This document shows positions 1 through 12,900 of a stretch of 64,000 nucleotides of DNA, one piece after another. The stretch's first letter is position 1. Each line of letters starts with the position of its first letter. The position numbers and the translations under genes are program-made. The DNA is from Silene conica (Eukaryota; Streptophyta; Magnoliopsida; Caryophyllales; Caryophyllaceae): positions 2,312,399 through 2,376,398 of the forward strand of contig CM055314.2 of NCBI GenBank assembly GCA_029255685.2. Direction: 5' to 3'. The notes under the pieces are model-generated. The model had not been told where the DNA came from, did no database searches, and saw only the letters and a list, made by a program, of their open reading frames with translations.

Positions 1-125
1 TGTGACCTGTCTGTCCTCACAACCTCCTCAAACTAACTTCATCTAAAACACAAACACTTATTACAACAATGAACAATACTCTCTCTTAATTCAAATCTAA
101 ATCTAATTATAACGCAACATATAGT

Positions 126-140
126 ATATATATAAATAAA
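126..140 (+). promoter_or_regulatory. Putative TATA region of the Rab7 gene
   Basis: A TATATATAAATAAA-like stretch about 130 bp upstream of the Rab7 ATG. It fits a core promoter giving a leader of roughly 100 nt. Position and composition are the only support. Confidence 0.4.
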
Positions 141-170
141 TCACAAATAATCCAAATCACACTGTTTATA

Positions 171-193
171 TTGATTGATTGATTGATTGATTA
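171..193 (+). repeat. (TTGA)n microsatellite in the Rab7 leader
   Basis: Five tandem TTGA units followed by TTA, lying between the putative TATA region and the ATG, so probably in the 5' untranslated leader. Length variation here would be tolerated. Confidence 0.8.
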
Positions 194-266
194 CCAGATT
201 CAAAGTTTGATACTGTTCATCTCCAATCATAATATTCTTAATAATAATCATAATAATCATAATTCA

Positions 267-3200
267 ATGACTACTCGTCGTCGTAGTTTGCTCAAAGTTA
301 TCGTCCTTGGTGACAGCGGGTAAGTTCCGTTATCTTCTTCCGTTGTACACCTCATCATGTTTATGATTTGAAAGTGATGCGAACAAACAAGATGAAATAT
401 TCGCTGATTTAATTTTATTATTATCATGTTTATTATTTGCAGGGTAGGGAAGACATCCTTGATGAATCAGTATCCTTCATTCTGCTTCATTATTTTCTTA
501 CATTATTAATTAATTATTATTTTCAGCAATAATACGGACTGTTTGTTTATTCATTGTGTTGAATTGTTGATGTTAATTTAGCGATTTGTTGGTAAGTTAG
601 CAGAATTAATGAGCGCGGAAGTTGAATTGTTGATGTTGTAAAATTAGGGTTTGATTCATGATTTGAATGTGTGGACACTTAATTAAGTAACTAGGTATGT
701 ACATAAGAAGTTTAGCCAGCAATATAAGGCTACTATCGGAGCTGATTTCCTCACCAAGGAACTCCAAATTGATGACAAGCTTGTCACATTACAAGTGCGT
801 TTTACTCTTACTCTATTCCCAAATTCTCGTTTCAAACCGTCATTATCCATCTTACGCGTAACACGGGTCAAATACATACCAAATCACCCCACTTGTCACC
901 TAGGTAGCACGGACACCTCTCTTAATTAGACGTCCCGTGTCCGACACTCGGACACCCAACACTCGATATGGCTAAACATATTATAGTTTAGATGAGTAAT
1001 AGAATTTTAAAAAAGATCGATTAGAAGAAGATATTGGGTGGAAAAATGAGAATTAGTTTCAACTACATGATAAAAATAAAATTATACGTTATTTATAATC
1101 ATAAAATATATATTTTATTATATTTAAATGTGTCCCGTGTCCTAAATTTCATAGGATGCCGTGTCCCGTGTCCGTTTTGGTCCTACCTAGCTTGTCACCT
1201 AGAAAATGACAATTTTTTTGTCTTTACTATCCCATTTGGTAGTATTTGGCCCGTCTTACGCAAGACTTACTGCTATTCTATTTTTGGATTTGTTAAACTG
1301 AGACCGTTGTAGACGTACTACAGACTGACTTTAGGTTACCCTACTTCGAAACTCAATTCATGACTTGGTTGTATACTTGTATGCGTACAACCGTCTCACA
1401 TAAGGATAACTATTTAACAGTGTGTAGGATGATGTTGATTTGTTATCATCTTTGGTATTAGATTTGGGACACTGCTGGTCAGGAAAGATTCCAGAGCCTT
1501 GGTGTTGCGTTTTATAGAGGAGCTGATTGTTGTGTTCTTGTCTATGATGTCAATGTCATGAAGTCCTTTGATAACCTTGACAACTGGCATGGCGAGTTCC
1601 TCAAGCAGGTTGGTTTCTCTGCTTTACCTTTTAATAATTGCTCTTGTCATTTGCATGTATAGGCTCTTTTTTTACAAGGACTCGCTTCGAATGCTTGGAT
1701 GAGTTTGTTTTCTATGATTATGATCCATCTTACTCAGACCCGCTTGCATTTTCTGTGGACTTTCATGATTTTGGCTTTAATGAAGTGCCGTATTGTCTCA
1801 ACACGTGACACGGAACCAAAGTGAAATATGAAAGTAACTTAGGCATCTATTTGGAATCCCTTATATGATCACCTAATGAGCTTCCCCCTGTTGGTAGGGG
1901 TTAGAATAAGACTGCATCAAACTCGTGTGTCGGCGATAATTTAGGATTTTGTAATTTGGGGTGTGGCCGTAGCGAGTTTGCTGTCCGGTCTGCCACTTGC
2001 TCGTTCTGTTAACGTTTATGGTCCTCTCTCAAGCCTTGAGTCAACTTCCTTTTTTTCCCTCTCCCAAGCCTTGAGTTTGATGAGATCTGCTGTATCAAAC
2101 GGGGTTGACGAAAACCACTCAGGAGATCCTAATTATTTGACTCCAATGCTGTCAATAAACTGTCCTTTGAAGTATACCAGTGTTTCACCTTTATTTCGTC
2201 GTGTCTCCCCGTACAACTACATCTACATTATCTTAGTGTCTCAATGGCTCCCGCAACGTCCGGGATAAAATTTAGGGTGTTTCTCAACTTCTTGCTGGGC
2301 TATTTTTTTGGTACTCTAGGAAACACCTTTTGTTGAGACATCCCCTAATCCTCACTTAACTAACGAAATGCTAAAGTCTAGGAACTTGAAACACGCCAAT
2401 CTCTTGTGAAGGAAGATGTTGGATAGCTTCCTTTTGCTTGTGAAGGAAGAGGTAGGATAGCCTCCCTTTGCTTGTGCAGAATGTTCTGGATGCAAATTTA
2501 TGTAATTTTTTGACACATTATTGGCCTTAAACTTAATATAATGATTTACCTAAAACTATGTTTTTTAAAAGGATTCTTTGTGGCTTGTGCTTTTTGAGAT
2601 ATTGTAGAAGCAGCAACTTAAAACATTAGGTGCTTCATAAAAAACATTAGACGCTTCAAACCATTAGCAGGAATATTTTGTATTTTCCAGAAAAAAATGA
2701 GTGTTGGACGGAGTCAATGCCGTGTCGTTTCAAAGTATTGTACACGCAGCACACTGTCAAAGATTAGTACCAAAGTAACATATCAACAAATTTGAGTTGC
2801 TACAATGAGTAGCGTCTTTTAATTTCTTTGTCCAGTATATTATTTTTCAATAGCAATGGAACCAAAGACACACTGTTCACTGCATTTAGATTATGATAGA
2901 ACAAATCAAAATAGTTCACTAAATTGCTGGCTCCATTGCATTTATTTTATTCTGAAATAGCAGTTTTTTGGTGCAAATGTGCAATTTTGCATTTGGTAGT
3001 TCGTACCATCGCTCATATCTCACCAATTGCGGGAGCCCTTGTGATACTACTGTAATGTTGTTGATCTGGTACAGTTCTGGTGAATCCCGGTGATGGTATT
3101 TTTATGTGTTTCCATGTCTTACTATCTAAAACCTACTTTGGTGCTTGAGTGGTTTGAAACACGTCATCTAATTCAAAATAATCGCAGAGTTCCACTTAAA

Positions 3201-4741
3201 AATACAGCAAGGGAAGTAGGGAGAGTTGATTATATCTAAGTACCATACTAATGGTCTAGACTATCTAGTGGTATCTATTTTGTTGTTTGAGTTGGATTTA
3301 ACAGAACTAATGACAAAGGTAAAATAAATCAAGAAATAAGAACAATTATAAGACTAAAAACGGTGTAGGGTAATATTATAAGGCATCACACAGGTCTAGG
3401 GCGCATGAAAAGCAAGACCTTGTCATCTGCTCTTGTCACTCTCGAGCCTCCTTAGCAGCATGAGCTTGGATCATTCTTTTCTTCCTCTTGAAAGTCCAAA
3501 AAATAGTCTGAAAACGCTCCAAAGTGCATCTTTTCCTGCAAAATAGGACTATACACAAAAAGTAGACTACTCGGGGGAAATAACTGTAGCTCTATAAGCA
3601 TCATAAAGACATGAAATCCAATGAGATATGACATAAATGTCCATATAAAATACATGTATCAGTGCTTTCTAATATGTTCTCTGTATTGTACAGGCAAATC
3701 CTCCAGATACAAAGACCTTCCCATTTATCTTACTTGGAAACAAGATTGACATAGATGGTGGAAACAGTAGAGTGGTAAGGAGTGCCCTAATTGTTAAAAT
3801 ATATACGAGGCTACTTTTAGTTCCACATTCTTTTAATTTAAACATTTCAGGTCTCTGACAAGAAGGCGAAGGATTGGTGCTCTTCAAAGGGGAACATACC
3901 TTATTTTGAGACTTCGGCAAAAGAGGATATTAAAGTCGACGATGCATTCTATTGTATTGCAAAAGCAGCTCTTGCCAATGAACGGGAGCAGGACATGTAA
4001 GTTGTAACATTTTGCTTCTTTTCGGCACCTACATTTGGAATGTCCCCCACTCCACTTACGTAGTTACTATTTTTTATCTAGCTTTGTGAAAATAAAATTA
4101 TCCAAACTTTTTTTTTTCTCCAGACATTAAAATTTCTGTAAATTTTGGGACGTGAAGGACTAACCGTCATTAGAGTTCTACTCCTTTTCGCATATTTTGT
4201 TTATTGGCTTTTGTTCACAATTAAAATGGAATATCCCAAATTTGAAAGTGTGAAGATCAGTTACTAGGGGTATACTTTACCACTTGAAACTACCGACTTT
4301 TAAGTGTTAGATAACGACATTTGGATTGTGGTGGCGTAAACCAATTAGTTAATAGGAATATTAATAATAGTTGAGCCTCAACCAAAACCTTGAGATGGTT
4401 CATCTATCATGGTATCAGAGCCAGTGTGACCGAAGGTCACGGGTTCGAATCCTGGCAACCTCAAAACCCCTCGAAAACGCACGAAGTGGAAACCAACACA
4501 CGGTATAGGGGGCCTGTGCAAACTAACCACTTTTCAAGCCCAATGGGCATTCAAGTGAGGGAGCGTAATAGGAATATTAATAATAATAATAGTTGAGCCT
4601 CAACCATCACCTTAAGGTTTTGGTTGAGATGGCACAAAACGATCCCAAGGTCTTATGGTATCTGGTTTCCTCTGCAGATATTTCCAGGGCATCCCGGAAG
4701 CAGTGTCTGAAACAGAGCCAAGAGGAGGCTGTTCATGCTAA
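267..4741 (+). CDS. RABG3: Rab7-type small GTPase (RABG3 class), 7 exons
   Basis: Exons 267-319, 443-469, 695-794, 1462-1608, 3694-3774, 3851-3996 and 4678-4741 join in frame to 205 aa, the usual Rab7 length (about 206). Seen: P-loop GDSGVGKT (15-22), switch I around T40, DTAGQE (63-68), NKID (125-128), ETSAK (156-160) and a C-terminal Cys-Ser-Cys, the double-geranylgeranylation signal. In the family, Rab7 recruits tethering and retromer factors to late endosomes and the tonoplast and drives fusion with the vacuole. The start is the first ATG after a TATA-containing region and aligns with the MPSRRR-type N-terminus of plant Rab7. All introns are GT-AG. Exon 2 is a 27-nt microexon carrying the P-loop lysine and threonine. 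Introns carry a Mutator-like element (intron 3) and a TRIM-like repeat (intron 6). The exact RABG3 paralogue cannot be told. Confidence 0.96.
901..1190. mobile_element. Mutator-like MITE in Rab7 intron 3
   Basis: A 290-bp element begins TAGGTAGCACGGACAC and ends with an imperfect inverted copy (GTCCG...TCCTACCTAG). It is flanked by a perfect 9-bp direct repeat CTTGTCACC (892-900 and 1191-1199). A 9-bp duplication is typical of Mutator-like elements. No coding capacity. The repeated GTGTCC motifs near the ends resemble those of the larger inverted-repeat element in RH39 intron 5. Confidence 0.75.
1609..3693. other. Rab7 intron 4, long
   Basis: A 2.1-kb intron between exons 4 and 5. I see no coding sequence, no clear terminal repeats and no target duplications. 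Short open frames here have no recognisable motif. Confidence 0.6.
4350..4633 (+). mobile_element. TRIM-like short LTR repeat, copy A (fossil), Rab7 intron 6
   Basis: A non-coding repeat of about 285 bp whose ends carry direct repeats of about 65 bp (AATAGGAATATTAATAATAG...GGTTGAGATGG). After the first repeat comes TGGTATCAGAGCC (4410-4422), the classic primer-binding site complementary to initiator tRNA-Met. A purine-rich GTGAGGGAGCG precedes the second repeat. This is TRIM/SMART architecture. A GGTTCGAATCC box inside also resembles a Pol III B box, so a SINE is the alternative. It is an old, non-coding copy ending about 45 bp before the exon 7 acceptor. Confidence 0.65.
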
Positions 4742-5321
4742 CTTGGTTTGTATGGTTGAAACATCGCAGATGGCCTGGCTGCCTTTTGTTGCGATCCTGG
4801 TATAGATCAATCTTCTGAGCGTAATTGTTATTGTTCGTTCACCGGTAACTTAGCGTTAGCTGCATGTTATTCTCCAGCTATAGACATTTTTTAAAATTTT
4901 TTTTCTGTAAAATACTTTATTACTACTTGGTTTCAGTTTTTACTGCACCCCTCTGTTTTTGTGGGGGTTTGATTTCATGATACGGCTAGTGCTGTGTAAG
5001 GAGTGTAAAGAGATGGTCTACCCGAAAATGATGCGAGACTGTCAATATATTGTTTATTTTTTATTAATAATAAGGCATTATTGTTAGGCCAATCTCATAC
5101 GGAATATATGATACTCGTATGAACTCTATATGTGTTAACTATTTTATTTTAGAGGATTTTTTTCTGCAAGAATAAATTATTTATATAGAAGTGATGTGGT
5201 TAAGAACCGACGAAGTCTTCTTTAAGATGATACTATTTGTTTTAAGTTTAAGATAGGTTAAGCTGTTAAGTATGCTGTTTTCTTCAATGTTATCTTTGTC
5301 TGTTCAGTTAGTCTTGCTTTT

Positions 5322-5481
5322 TGATCTGAAACAATAACACGGAATTTTATAACCACTTTACAGTCAAATGTGACTATTATTGACAAAAAAGTTATCATAA
5401 GCTTTAACATTTGCTACGCTATCGTAGTTACATTTAACTATAAAATGGTTACATATGTCCCGTCTGAAATTTCAGATCAAA
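5322..5481. mobile_element. MITE of the GATCTGAAAC/GGTCTGAA family
   Basis: A short palindromic element: AACCACTTTACAGTCAAATG near the left is mirrored by CATTTAACTATAAAATGGTTA near the right, with TCTGAAA motifs at both ends. Related copies lie at 16335-16510 and 34573-34712. The superfamily is not determined; no clear target duplication was identified. Confidence 0.6.
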
Positions 5482-5944
5482 AGCGACAGTGATGTGACAC
5501 TTGTTTTATCTTAAACTTTAGAATAGTATTGTCTTAAACAAGAATGTGTAGGTTATATACGTAGAAGTCTACAAGTGTGACCGTCACAATAATGGGTTAT
5601 CCAGTTGTCCTGACTATGATACTCGCCTACTCGGTAATGTATGTCCATTGTCCCTATTACATTACAGTTGTATGAAAAAGATAATTCCAACTTCCAAGTA
5701 TTTCCGGATGCACAAATTCTCGTTGAAGACAACATATTCGTTGCAATTTGAAAACGTAAGCAATTTGCTTTTGTCTTTTCTATCAACTTGATATTACTTA
5801 ACCAGTTTTCAGCTTGGGACGGATATGTCCGTTTTCAAGGAGACTTACTGTACCGTATGATATGTCCGTCACTCCCTCATCAGACACGGAAAATGCCGAC
5901 GTCCTTCAACAGGATGTTTTTCACACTTAAAACTTAAAAAGTAG

Positions 5945-6121
5945 GGAGTCTTACGACGGATATATCCGTCATAAATGTTTAATGGGTTAAGTTTTTCCAC
6001 TTGGTTAGATAAGACAAAGTATAGGAACATTCAAAAGCCTTGTCTTTTCCTACTTAAATGGGTAATATTTCACCCGTCGCAAGTTTGAGACGGATACATC
6101 TCTCACAAATGAAAATTTGTG
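5945..6121. mobile_element. MITE of the gacggata family
   Basis: Inverted ends with TTACGACGGATATATCCGTC at left and GACGGGT/CGTCGCAAG motifs with CACAAATGAAAATTTGTG at right, around an AT-rich core containing TAGATAAGACAAA. It belongs to the commonest small repeat family of this window. A diverged copy seems to lie just upstream (about 5810-5930). Confidence 0.65.
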
Positions 6122-6607
6122 ACTCAAAAGGGTCATTCTTTGAAGGTAAGGAGGACACATTTTTCGGAAGAACGCAAGTATTTGCCATGTGACACGAGTC
6201 TGTCTAACTTTGTAAGTATTTTTTTTTTATAAGGTAAAAAAACTAGGTTGATCTTTAGATAGGACCAACCTATCTCATATTTTTTTGCATATTCCATTCT
6301 GGTTGTACTAGCTTTTGGGCGAGCTCCGACATTGAGGCTAAAGCATTGGCTCTGAAATTTGCCATCTCCATGGGTCATCGTCACGTTGATGGCAAGACGG
6401 GTCGCTTGAATTTAGCCTTACAAGTTGGGGGGGCGTAGCAGTAGCAGTAACAGTAGCATCTCAAGAGATTAAGGCCCTCTTATTTACGATTAACAACCTA
6501 CTCGTTTCCCGTCATTGTTTTTTTATAAGTCATTATCGTAGGCATCTTGACAGGATTTGTCCATGCCGTTGCTCAATCAGCATTCTCATAGGCTCTTTTT
6601 GCGACTG

Positions 6608-6893
6608 TCAAAAAAATATATTATTATTGGCCCGCAAGGGTGGAGTTTAGTGGTTAAAACTTGGGTGAAATTCCCAGGAGATCCGGGTTCAAGCCTCCCC
6701 GAGAGCAAAATCTTGTGGAGCATTCTTGGCCCGAGGGCCGAGTCCATGCCTAAACAGACTTCGAGTCTGTCACCCTCGGGTGGTTTAGCTGGTGAATGTG
6801 GTTTGCAGGCTATCACATATGCCCGAGGGTTTATCCAGTGCGCACCGAAGGTAGCGGTTGCGGGTTCCCTCGTCATAAAAATTTAAAAAATAT
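6608..6893 (+). mobile_element. tRNA-derived SINE downstream of the KUP gene
   Basis: A GTTTAGTGGTTAAAAC motif like a Pol III A box is followed about 40 bp later by CCGGGTTCAAGCCTCC, a good B box. The element runs into an A-rich tail (about 6885-6930). It lies 90 bp past the KUP stop codon, so it may be transcribed as part of the KUP 3' untranslated region. Open frames on both strands here are incidental. Confidence 0.7.
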
Positions 6894-6983
6894 AAAAAAA
6901 ATATAAAAAAATAAAAAAATTAAAACCGGATTAAAGTTTATGAAAAGAAAATTGTTTATTCATAGATATAACTCAAAAAAATG

Positions 6984-9900
6984 TTACACATAAAATACCT
7001 GCCCAACATTTAATAGACTCTCATGAGGAACATTAAAGATGACACTATGTTCCCTACAAATCTTCCTAAGGAAAGCATATACATAATCTACTGCAAGCTT
7101 CTTGTAAAACTTTGAACCGGTTCTCGCTCTCACTACAGTGTTCCCGAGTATGTGCACCACCCCGGCTTCCTTGCACGCGTTTAGAAATTCTAGCTCATCA
7201 ATCTCTGCCTGTCCGCTTGTTTGCCCCGAGTGCCTGTACAATAAGCCTGCCTGCCCCAACGGTGTATTTGCAGGCACGATAGAATCTACTGAATCAAGTG
7301 TCGAGCTCACAGAATACGTGTTTCTGCTGTCTAGAAGCACGTCTCGTGACTGTGCTGTTTGCTGACCTAAACTGTATTCCTCCGAGTCTGTACATCCTTC
7401 CATCATGGATTCTAGTCTCACAAACATGAAAAGATTGTGAAATAGTTTTTTCTCAAAGTCGTCGTCTTTCTTATGGAGATCCTTGTAACCGTACCTCGCT
7501 ACACACCGAAACATATGGAAGTCTTTAGGCCCAATACGCTTTACGAGGAATCTCTCGTCCTCAGGGACGGTGTACACGGGGAGGTATTTTACACATACGA
7601 AAATGACCACAGAATGAATAGCAGGCAAGTTCGTGATGAAATGTGAGAAAATGCTTGGCACGCCGCTGGCTAGCTCTGTGTAGACAAGTCCGATCCCGGG
7701 AACCCTAACGAGACCTAAGCTCGGACCGAGCCCAAGAATCCACGCCATTGATACCTTACTATGCATTTCAAACTCGTAGCGTTTTACGGTGCCATAATGC
7801 CATACAACCATGACGAGGAGAAATACGGCGGCAATGGCTAGAGGGACCCACCCACCTTGGTCAACTTTGAAGAGAACGGCCGAGAAGTAGGTCAATTCCA
7901 CCACCAAGGACAAAGAAGTGAAGATAAGAACGAGGATCCAATGCCACTTCCATACCAACAAAGTGATTAGAACCATAAGGAACGTGGTCGCCAACATGAC
8001 TATCACTACAGCTGTGCCTGTCAAGGTAGGAGCGAATTTCATATTAGTACGATTTTCATTGAATCCCGAGTAGTCATCTTTTTGAAAAAAAAGTTTTTTA
8101 AGGGGAAAATAGACAAATAAAGGAAGGTGGGAGCGTAACTAGCTTTGTTATGTCTTTCTCACTATACCCCGTTTCAATACAATGTTTTGACGGGTTTAAC
8201 AACTGAATTTGGTATCGAAAAAATTTATGCCCGGGTCAAACAGTGATGACTAATAAGCTCACTATCAAGATTGAACTCAATATTTTTTTATTTTTTTTGG
8301 TGACGAGGGCTTTAATCCCCGGGTCCCATGCATTCCCGCACCACCACATGGACCATGTAAGCCACCCCTTCGGGAGCTGCAGTGGCCAAGTGGTCATCGC
8401 CCCAGCTGGTAATCTGAGACCTCTCAACTCCAGCATTTCTGCAAGCTTTAAGGTTTAACTCGGTTACTGGACTAACACCAGTTGGTTTGAACTCGATATT
8501 TAATACCAAGGGTTTGACAAACGTTTCTTAACAGCAAAACATTTTTTGCTCATCACTTCCCTCTGTCCATTTGGATTCATCACATTTTCCCTTACGTGAT
8601 ATTCAAAATTCACATCCCCGCATTGTGCAAGAAATAACCCTCATAAAACTTTGTGTAAGTGTGGATCCTATTCCCTCACATAATCTTCAATCTCCTGAAA
8701 CTTGGGTCCGAGAGTACTAGCTGAGTAAACCGGAAAAATGAGCACATGAAGAAATATACGAAGCATACGCAATAAAGGCAAAAGGCTATAACTCACCATA
8801 AGCATTTCCAATTTGACTTTGGTTTCTGAATCCCGCAGTTACAGCAATGCATAGAACCATAAGAATCCAGTTAATATCAGGAATGTAGATCTGTCCCAGA
8901 AAATTCTTTGAAGTGTGTACTACTTTCACTCTTGGAAAGCAGCCGAGAACATCCGCTTGCTTTATAATTGAAAATGTCGCCGATATGGTGGCCTGACTAG
9001 CCACAATCGCCGCCAGAGTGGCTATGACGAATACGGGCCAGTAGATGGTATCTACAGCAAAGAAAATACGGTAAAACAACTCAGCAGAAAGCAACCAGCA
9101 TATGTAGCATTATTTGGATTGGGTCAATTCATGTGTATTCCTATCTATTGCGTGGTTTCAGCAATTCGGTTAGGTGTTAGTGTGTTACCGAGTCTTATAG
9201 CACCTGATTCATGTGCCCATGTCATCGGTATTTCTATTTTCTATTCCCTTGCACCTGATTCATGTGCCCATGCTCATAGAACCAGTACATTTATAACTAC
9301 GAAGTATAATAAAATTATACCAAAAGGTAGAATGTCAAATAAAGAAAACAAGACCTGGTATGGAGCGGTAGAATGCATCAGCTACATGACCCTGATGGTT
9401 GACAAGGTAAGCCGCTTGCCCAGAATATGCCAAAAGAAGGCACGGGAATACGACTACAGTAAACGCGATTTGTACAGCCAGTACAGGATAATGACCCAAA
9501 TCCGCAAACAGCGCTTCCGTCCCTACCATTTTTTTAAATCATCAAGGAGTTAAATAGACAATTCAACCCTTTCATTTTAATCTCAAAAATATCAGCCAAC
9601 AGTAACACAGCATCAACTCAATCAAAAACACAAAAACTTATAGATGTTCATAGTGCGACCTGATGGTTGAACCATCTCAAACAAAACCTTAAGGTGATGG
9701 TTGAGGCCCAACTATTATTAATATTCCTATTACGCTCCTTCACTCAAATGCCCGTTGGGCTTGAAGGGTGGTTAGTTTGAGCAGGCTCCCCATACCGTGT
9801 GCCGGTTTCCATTTCGTGGCTTTTTGAGGGGTTTTGAGGTTGCCAGCTATTATTAATATTCCTATTACGAGCAACCTAAAAATCCTTACTTTGACAAGGA

Positions 9901-12900
9901 ATGTGCAAGGATTTTGGTTGGTCTTGCATATGAATCTGTCTCATACAAGATTCACTAAAAAGCACAAAAATGCCGGTAGTATACCAGTTATACTGAGCAT
10001 GATGCCCCCTAATGATGTCCAATGATCTTTGCCACCCTTCTTCAGATAACGATAAACATAGACAGGTGAAAATGCCTGGAGAACGCTACTGTCATGTTTG
10101 CATATGTTGTAGATGCCAATGCCTCCAATCAATAGAAACCAAAGCAATACGATTGGAGCAAATAGCCAGCCCACTTTATCAGTACCGTAATGTTGCAGGC
10201 TAAACAGACCAACCAGTATCACCACAGCTACAACAACTACCACATCTGCACACCATTACGTAAAGAAGCTGTCAGGAACACACCGAGAATTACAGATGGA
10301 GCATTCACATTTATAAAAAGGTCAAGTAGTTGTAATTTTGGTCTAAACCCACAATGACAATTTTGATGCCAACGGGTTTTGAATTTTGACCCACATCATG
10401 AGTACCACTGTCGATGAATTAACCAGTTAGGTTATTAATAATAGTTGGGCCTCAACCATAACCTTAAGGTTTTGGTTGAGATGGTTCATCTATCATGGTA
10501 TCAGAGCCAGTGTGACCGAAGGTCACGGGTTCGAATCCTGGCAACCTCAAAACCCCTCGAAAACTCACGAAGTGGAAACCAGCACACGGTATGGGGGCTT
10601 GTGCAAACTAACCACTCTTCAAGCCCAATGGTCATTCGAGTGAGGGAGCGTAATAGGAATATTAAGGTTTTGGTTGAGATGGTTCATCTATCATAGGTAA
10701 CGGCTAGCTGTAAAAGATCAAAGTAGTAAATACCAAGAGATTACCATTGCTCAGGTTGGGGTGGTCTACCTTGATTCCACCTGCAGCTGACAGAACTGCC
10801 ATCCGAAAATTTTGTTAAAGTTGTTTCATTATAAGTTAGTTTCAATTAAACGCAATCCTCAATAACTCAAAGTTCATGAAAATAACAACTGTACAGATTA
10901 GGCTACGGTCAAGGAATTGGTCAATTTCAATTCTACAACTACTACTGTGGATGTTACCCCTGCTAAACCTCAAAGTTATTCCAAAGTTACTTAAACGCAC
11001 ACTCCGTGAGTCCTTAGTACCAGTGGTGGAGCGCCACTGCTGAATAATGGAAATTTGAAAAAGAAAAAAATTGTTAAAATTTCAGAACTGTTTCAAATTT
11101 CGTTTATGGCATTACTTGTTCGCCTCCACTGAAATTTTGCGTCCCCCTCAACTAGAAATCCTATCTCCACCACTGCTTAGTGTTCTTTTAGTTCATATAA
11201 TCGTGTTATATATACAAATTACAAAGTCAATACTAAATGTTGAAAAACAACAAAGCTAGTAGATTAGCAATTCACAGATACGCCACAAATTGAGCATAAC
11301 TCCATACCCGATATTGCAGGAGTGAGTATTCCATCTCCAATGACCATGCAAGTGCCAACAAGAACAAGTAGAAGAAGTGCATTCTTCCTGGACGAGTATT
11401 TCTCTAACCATTGCTGGGTTTTTGCAGCAAATGAACTTTCATGAACTCTAGAACGACTATATGTTGTCAAATCTTCATCTGTTCTATGCCGATTTGGGAT
11501 AGTATTTATATTTGCATGTCTACATAGCAATGAATAAAGAGCAAATGTCCCCCCTGGTCCAGTAAAAAAGCACGCCTCATCAGTCATCAAGATAAGGTAA
11601 TAAGTCAGCATTACAATACTACGATATATTTGCCAAATGATGCTCAAGTCATGTGTTTGGAACTGAAACTAAGGCCAAAATCATGTGTTAAGAGCTAACA
11701 TGATGCCTAATTGCCTAATTTCATGTGATTAGAACTAAACATGCGTTTATAATTTGAATACTGTCGTATATAGTAAACACGTGATACCGACATCATGTGT
11801 TCAGTGCCAAACCTGTTGGGAAATCATGTATTCAATCAGAACTATAGCCTATAGGAGTACATTTTTTTAATACTATGATATAAGTTACTTTGTCCGATAC
11901 TTACCAAATGTTTAACTTCAGACACGACAGTAAAAACAAGCATATGTGTAATCAGTGCTTGGAAAAAGACACCATATCAGATCATTGTCCAAATGTTTGC
12001 CTCAGCCCTCAGGCAAATCTACTGGCAATGAAAACAAGAATCACACATCACCCAGAGAAAATAGTCGTTCCTTACCATATTCTGGGGATGTCATAAACAC
12101 CAAGCTTACAACAACAACAACAACAACAACATCAGAGCCTTAGTCCCAAAATGTTTTGGGGTCGGCTGACATGAATCATCCCTTGGAACCGTCATGAGTG
12201 AACTCTCATCTCAACAAGAGAAAAAAGAAGGAAAAGAAAAAAAAACGGAAGTGGAGTGAAACAAAAAAATGGAAGGCAAAGGGGGCTTTATAGATTTTAA
12301 ATCGAAATTTTATGAAGTAAAAGTGGAATGCAGAGATGAAGAAAAATTGACAGCGAGCTCCAACATAAAATAAGAACATGACAGAACTTTTTTTTCCCTT
12401 ATATTTTAGTCCATATCGCTGATATTTTCTTTGGCTAAGATGCAAAACTCATACTTAGTATATGTTTGGTCAAGAAATCAATTGTGTGCAACAAGTGTTT
12501 AGAAATCCAGAAGTGAAGATCCATGTAACAGCTTAAGTATCAGCTTAAGTATCAGAAATAGAAGAGTTTAGGATCTTTCTTCGAAATATTTATACTGCAA
12601 AGCGCATAGCTAAGGTAGTGGCAATCTCTTTTCGAAAGGTAAACGATAGCAATTTGCCTGGTCATTGTAGTCATCATCTCGAATAGTGAACCATTTGTAA
12701 CGAGAAGACAAGTAGATGTCTACGGCTAAGCAGACCAGTCACAACTCCTGTAGCAAACCACAAACCAAACAACATCTAGTTTAACTCTTGTATTTATAAA
12801 AACAATTAGTACCTTGACCGTTATCATTTGCTCTGCAGACAATGAACACATACTTCAACAGCGGGATCAAAGTCAATGAGTATATTATCAGTGAAAGTGC

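Noticed and set aside
4410-4470. tRNA gene suggested by GGTATCAGAGCC and GGTTCGAATCC
   Set aside because: No cloverleaf can be drawn (no acceptor or anticodon stems); the motifs are a primer-binding site and a B-box-like sequence in a repeat.
6557-6886. 109-aa and 96-aa frames on opposite strands
   Set aside because: Both are readings of the tRNA-derived SINE.
8243-8509. Overlapping 65-71-aa frames in KUP intron 7
   Set aside because: They are readings of the SINE, which has clear 15-bp duplications and A-rich tail.
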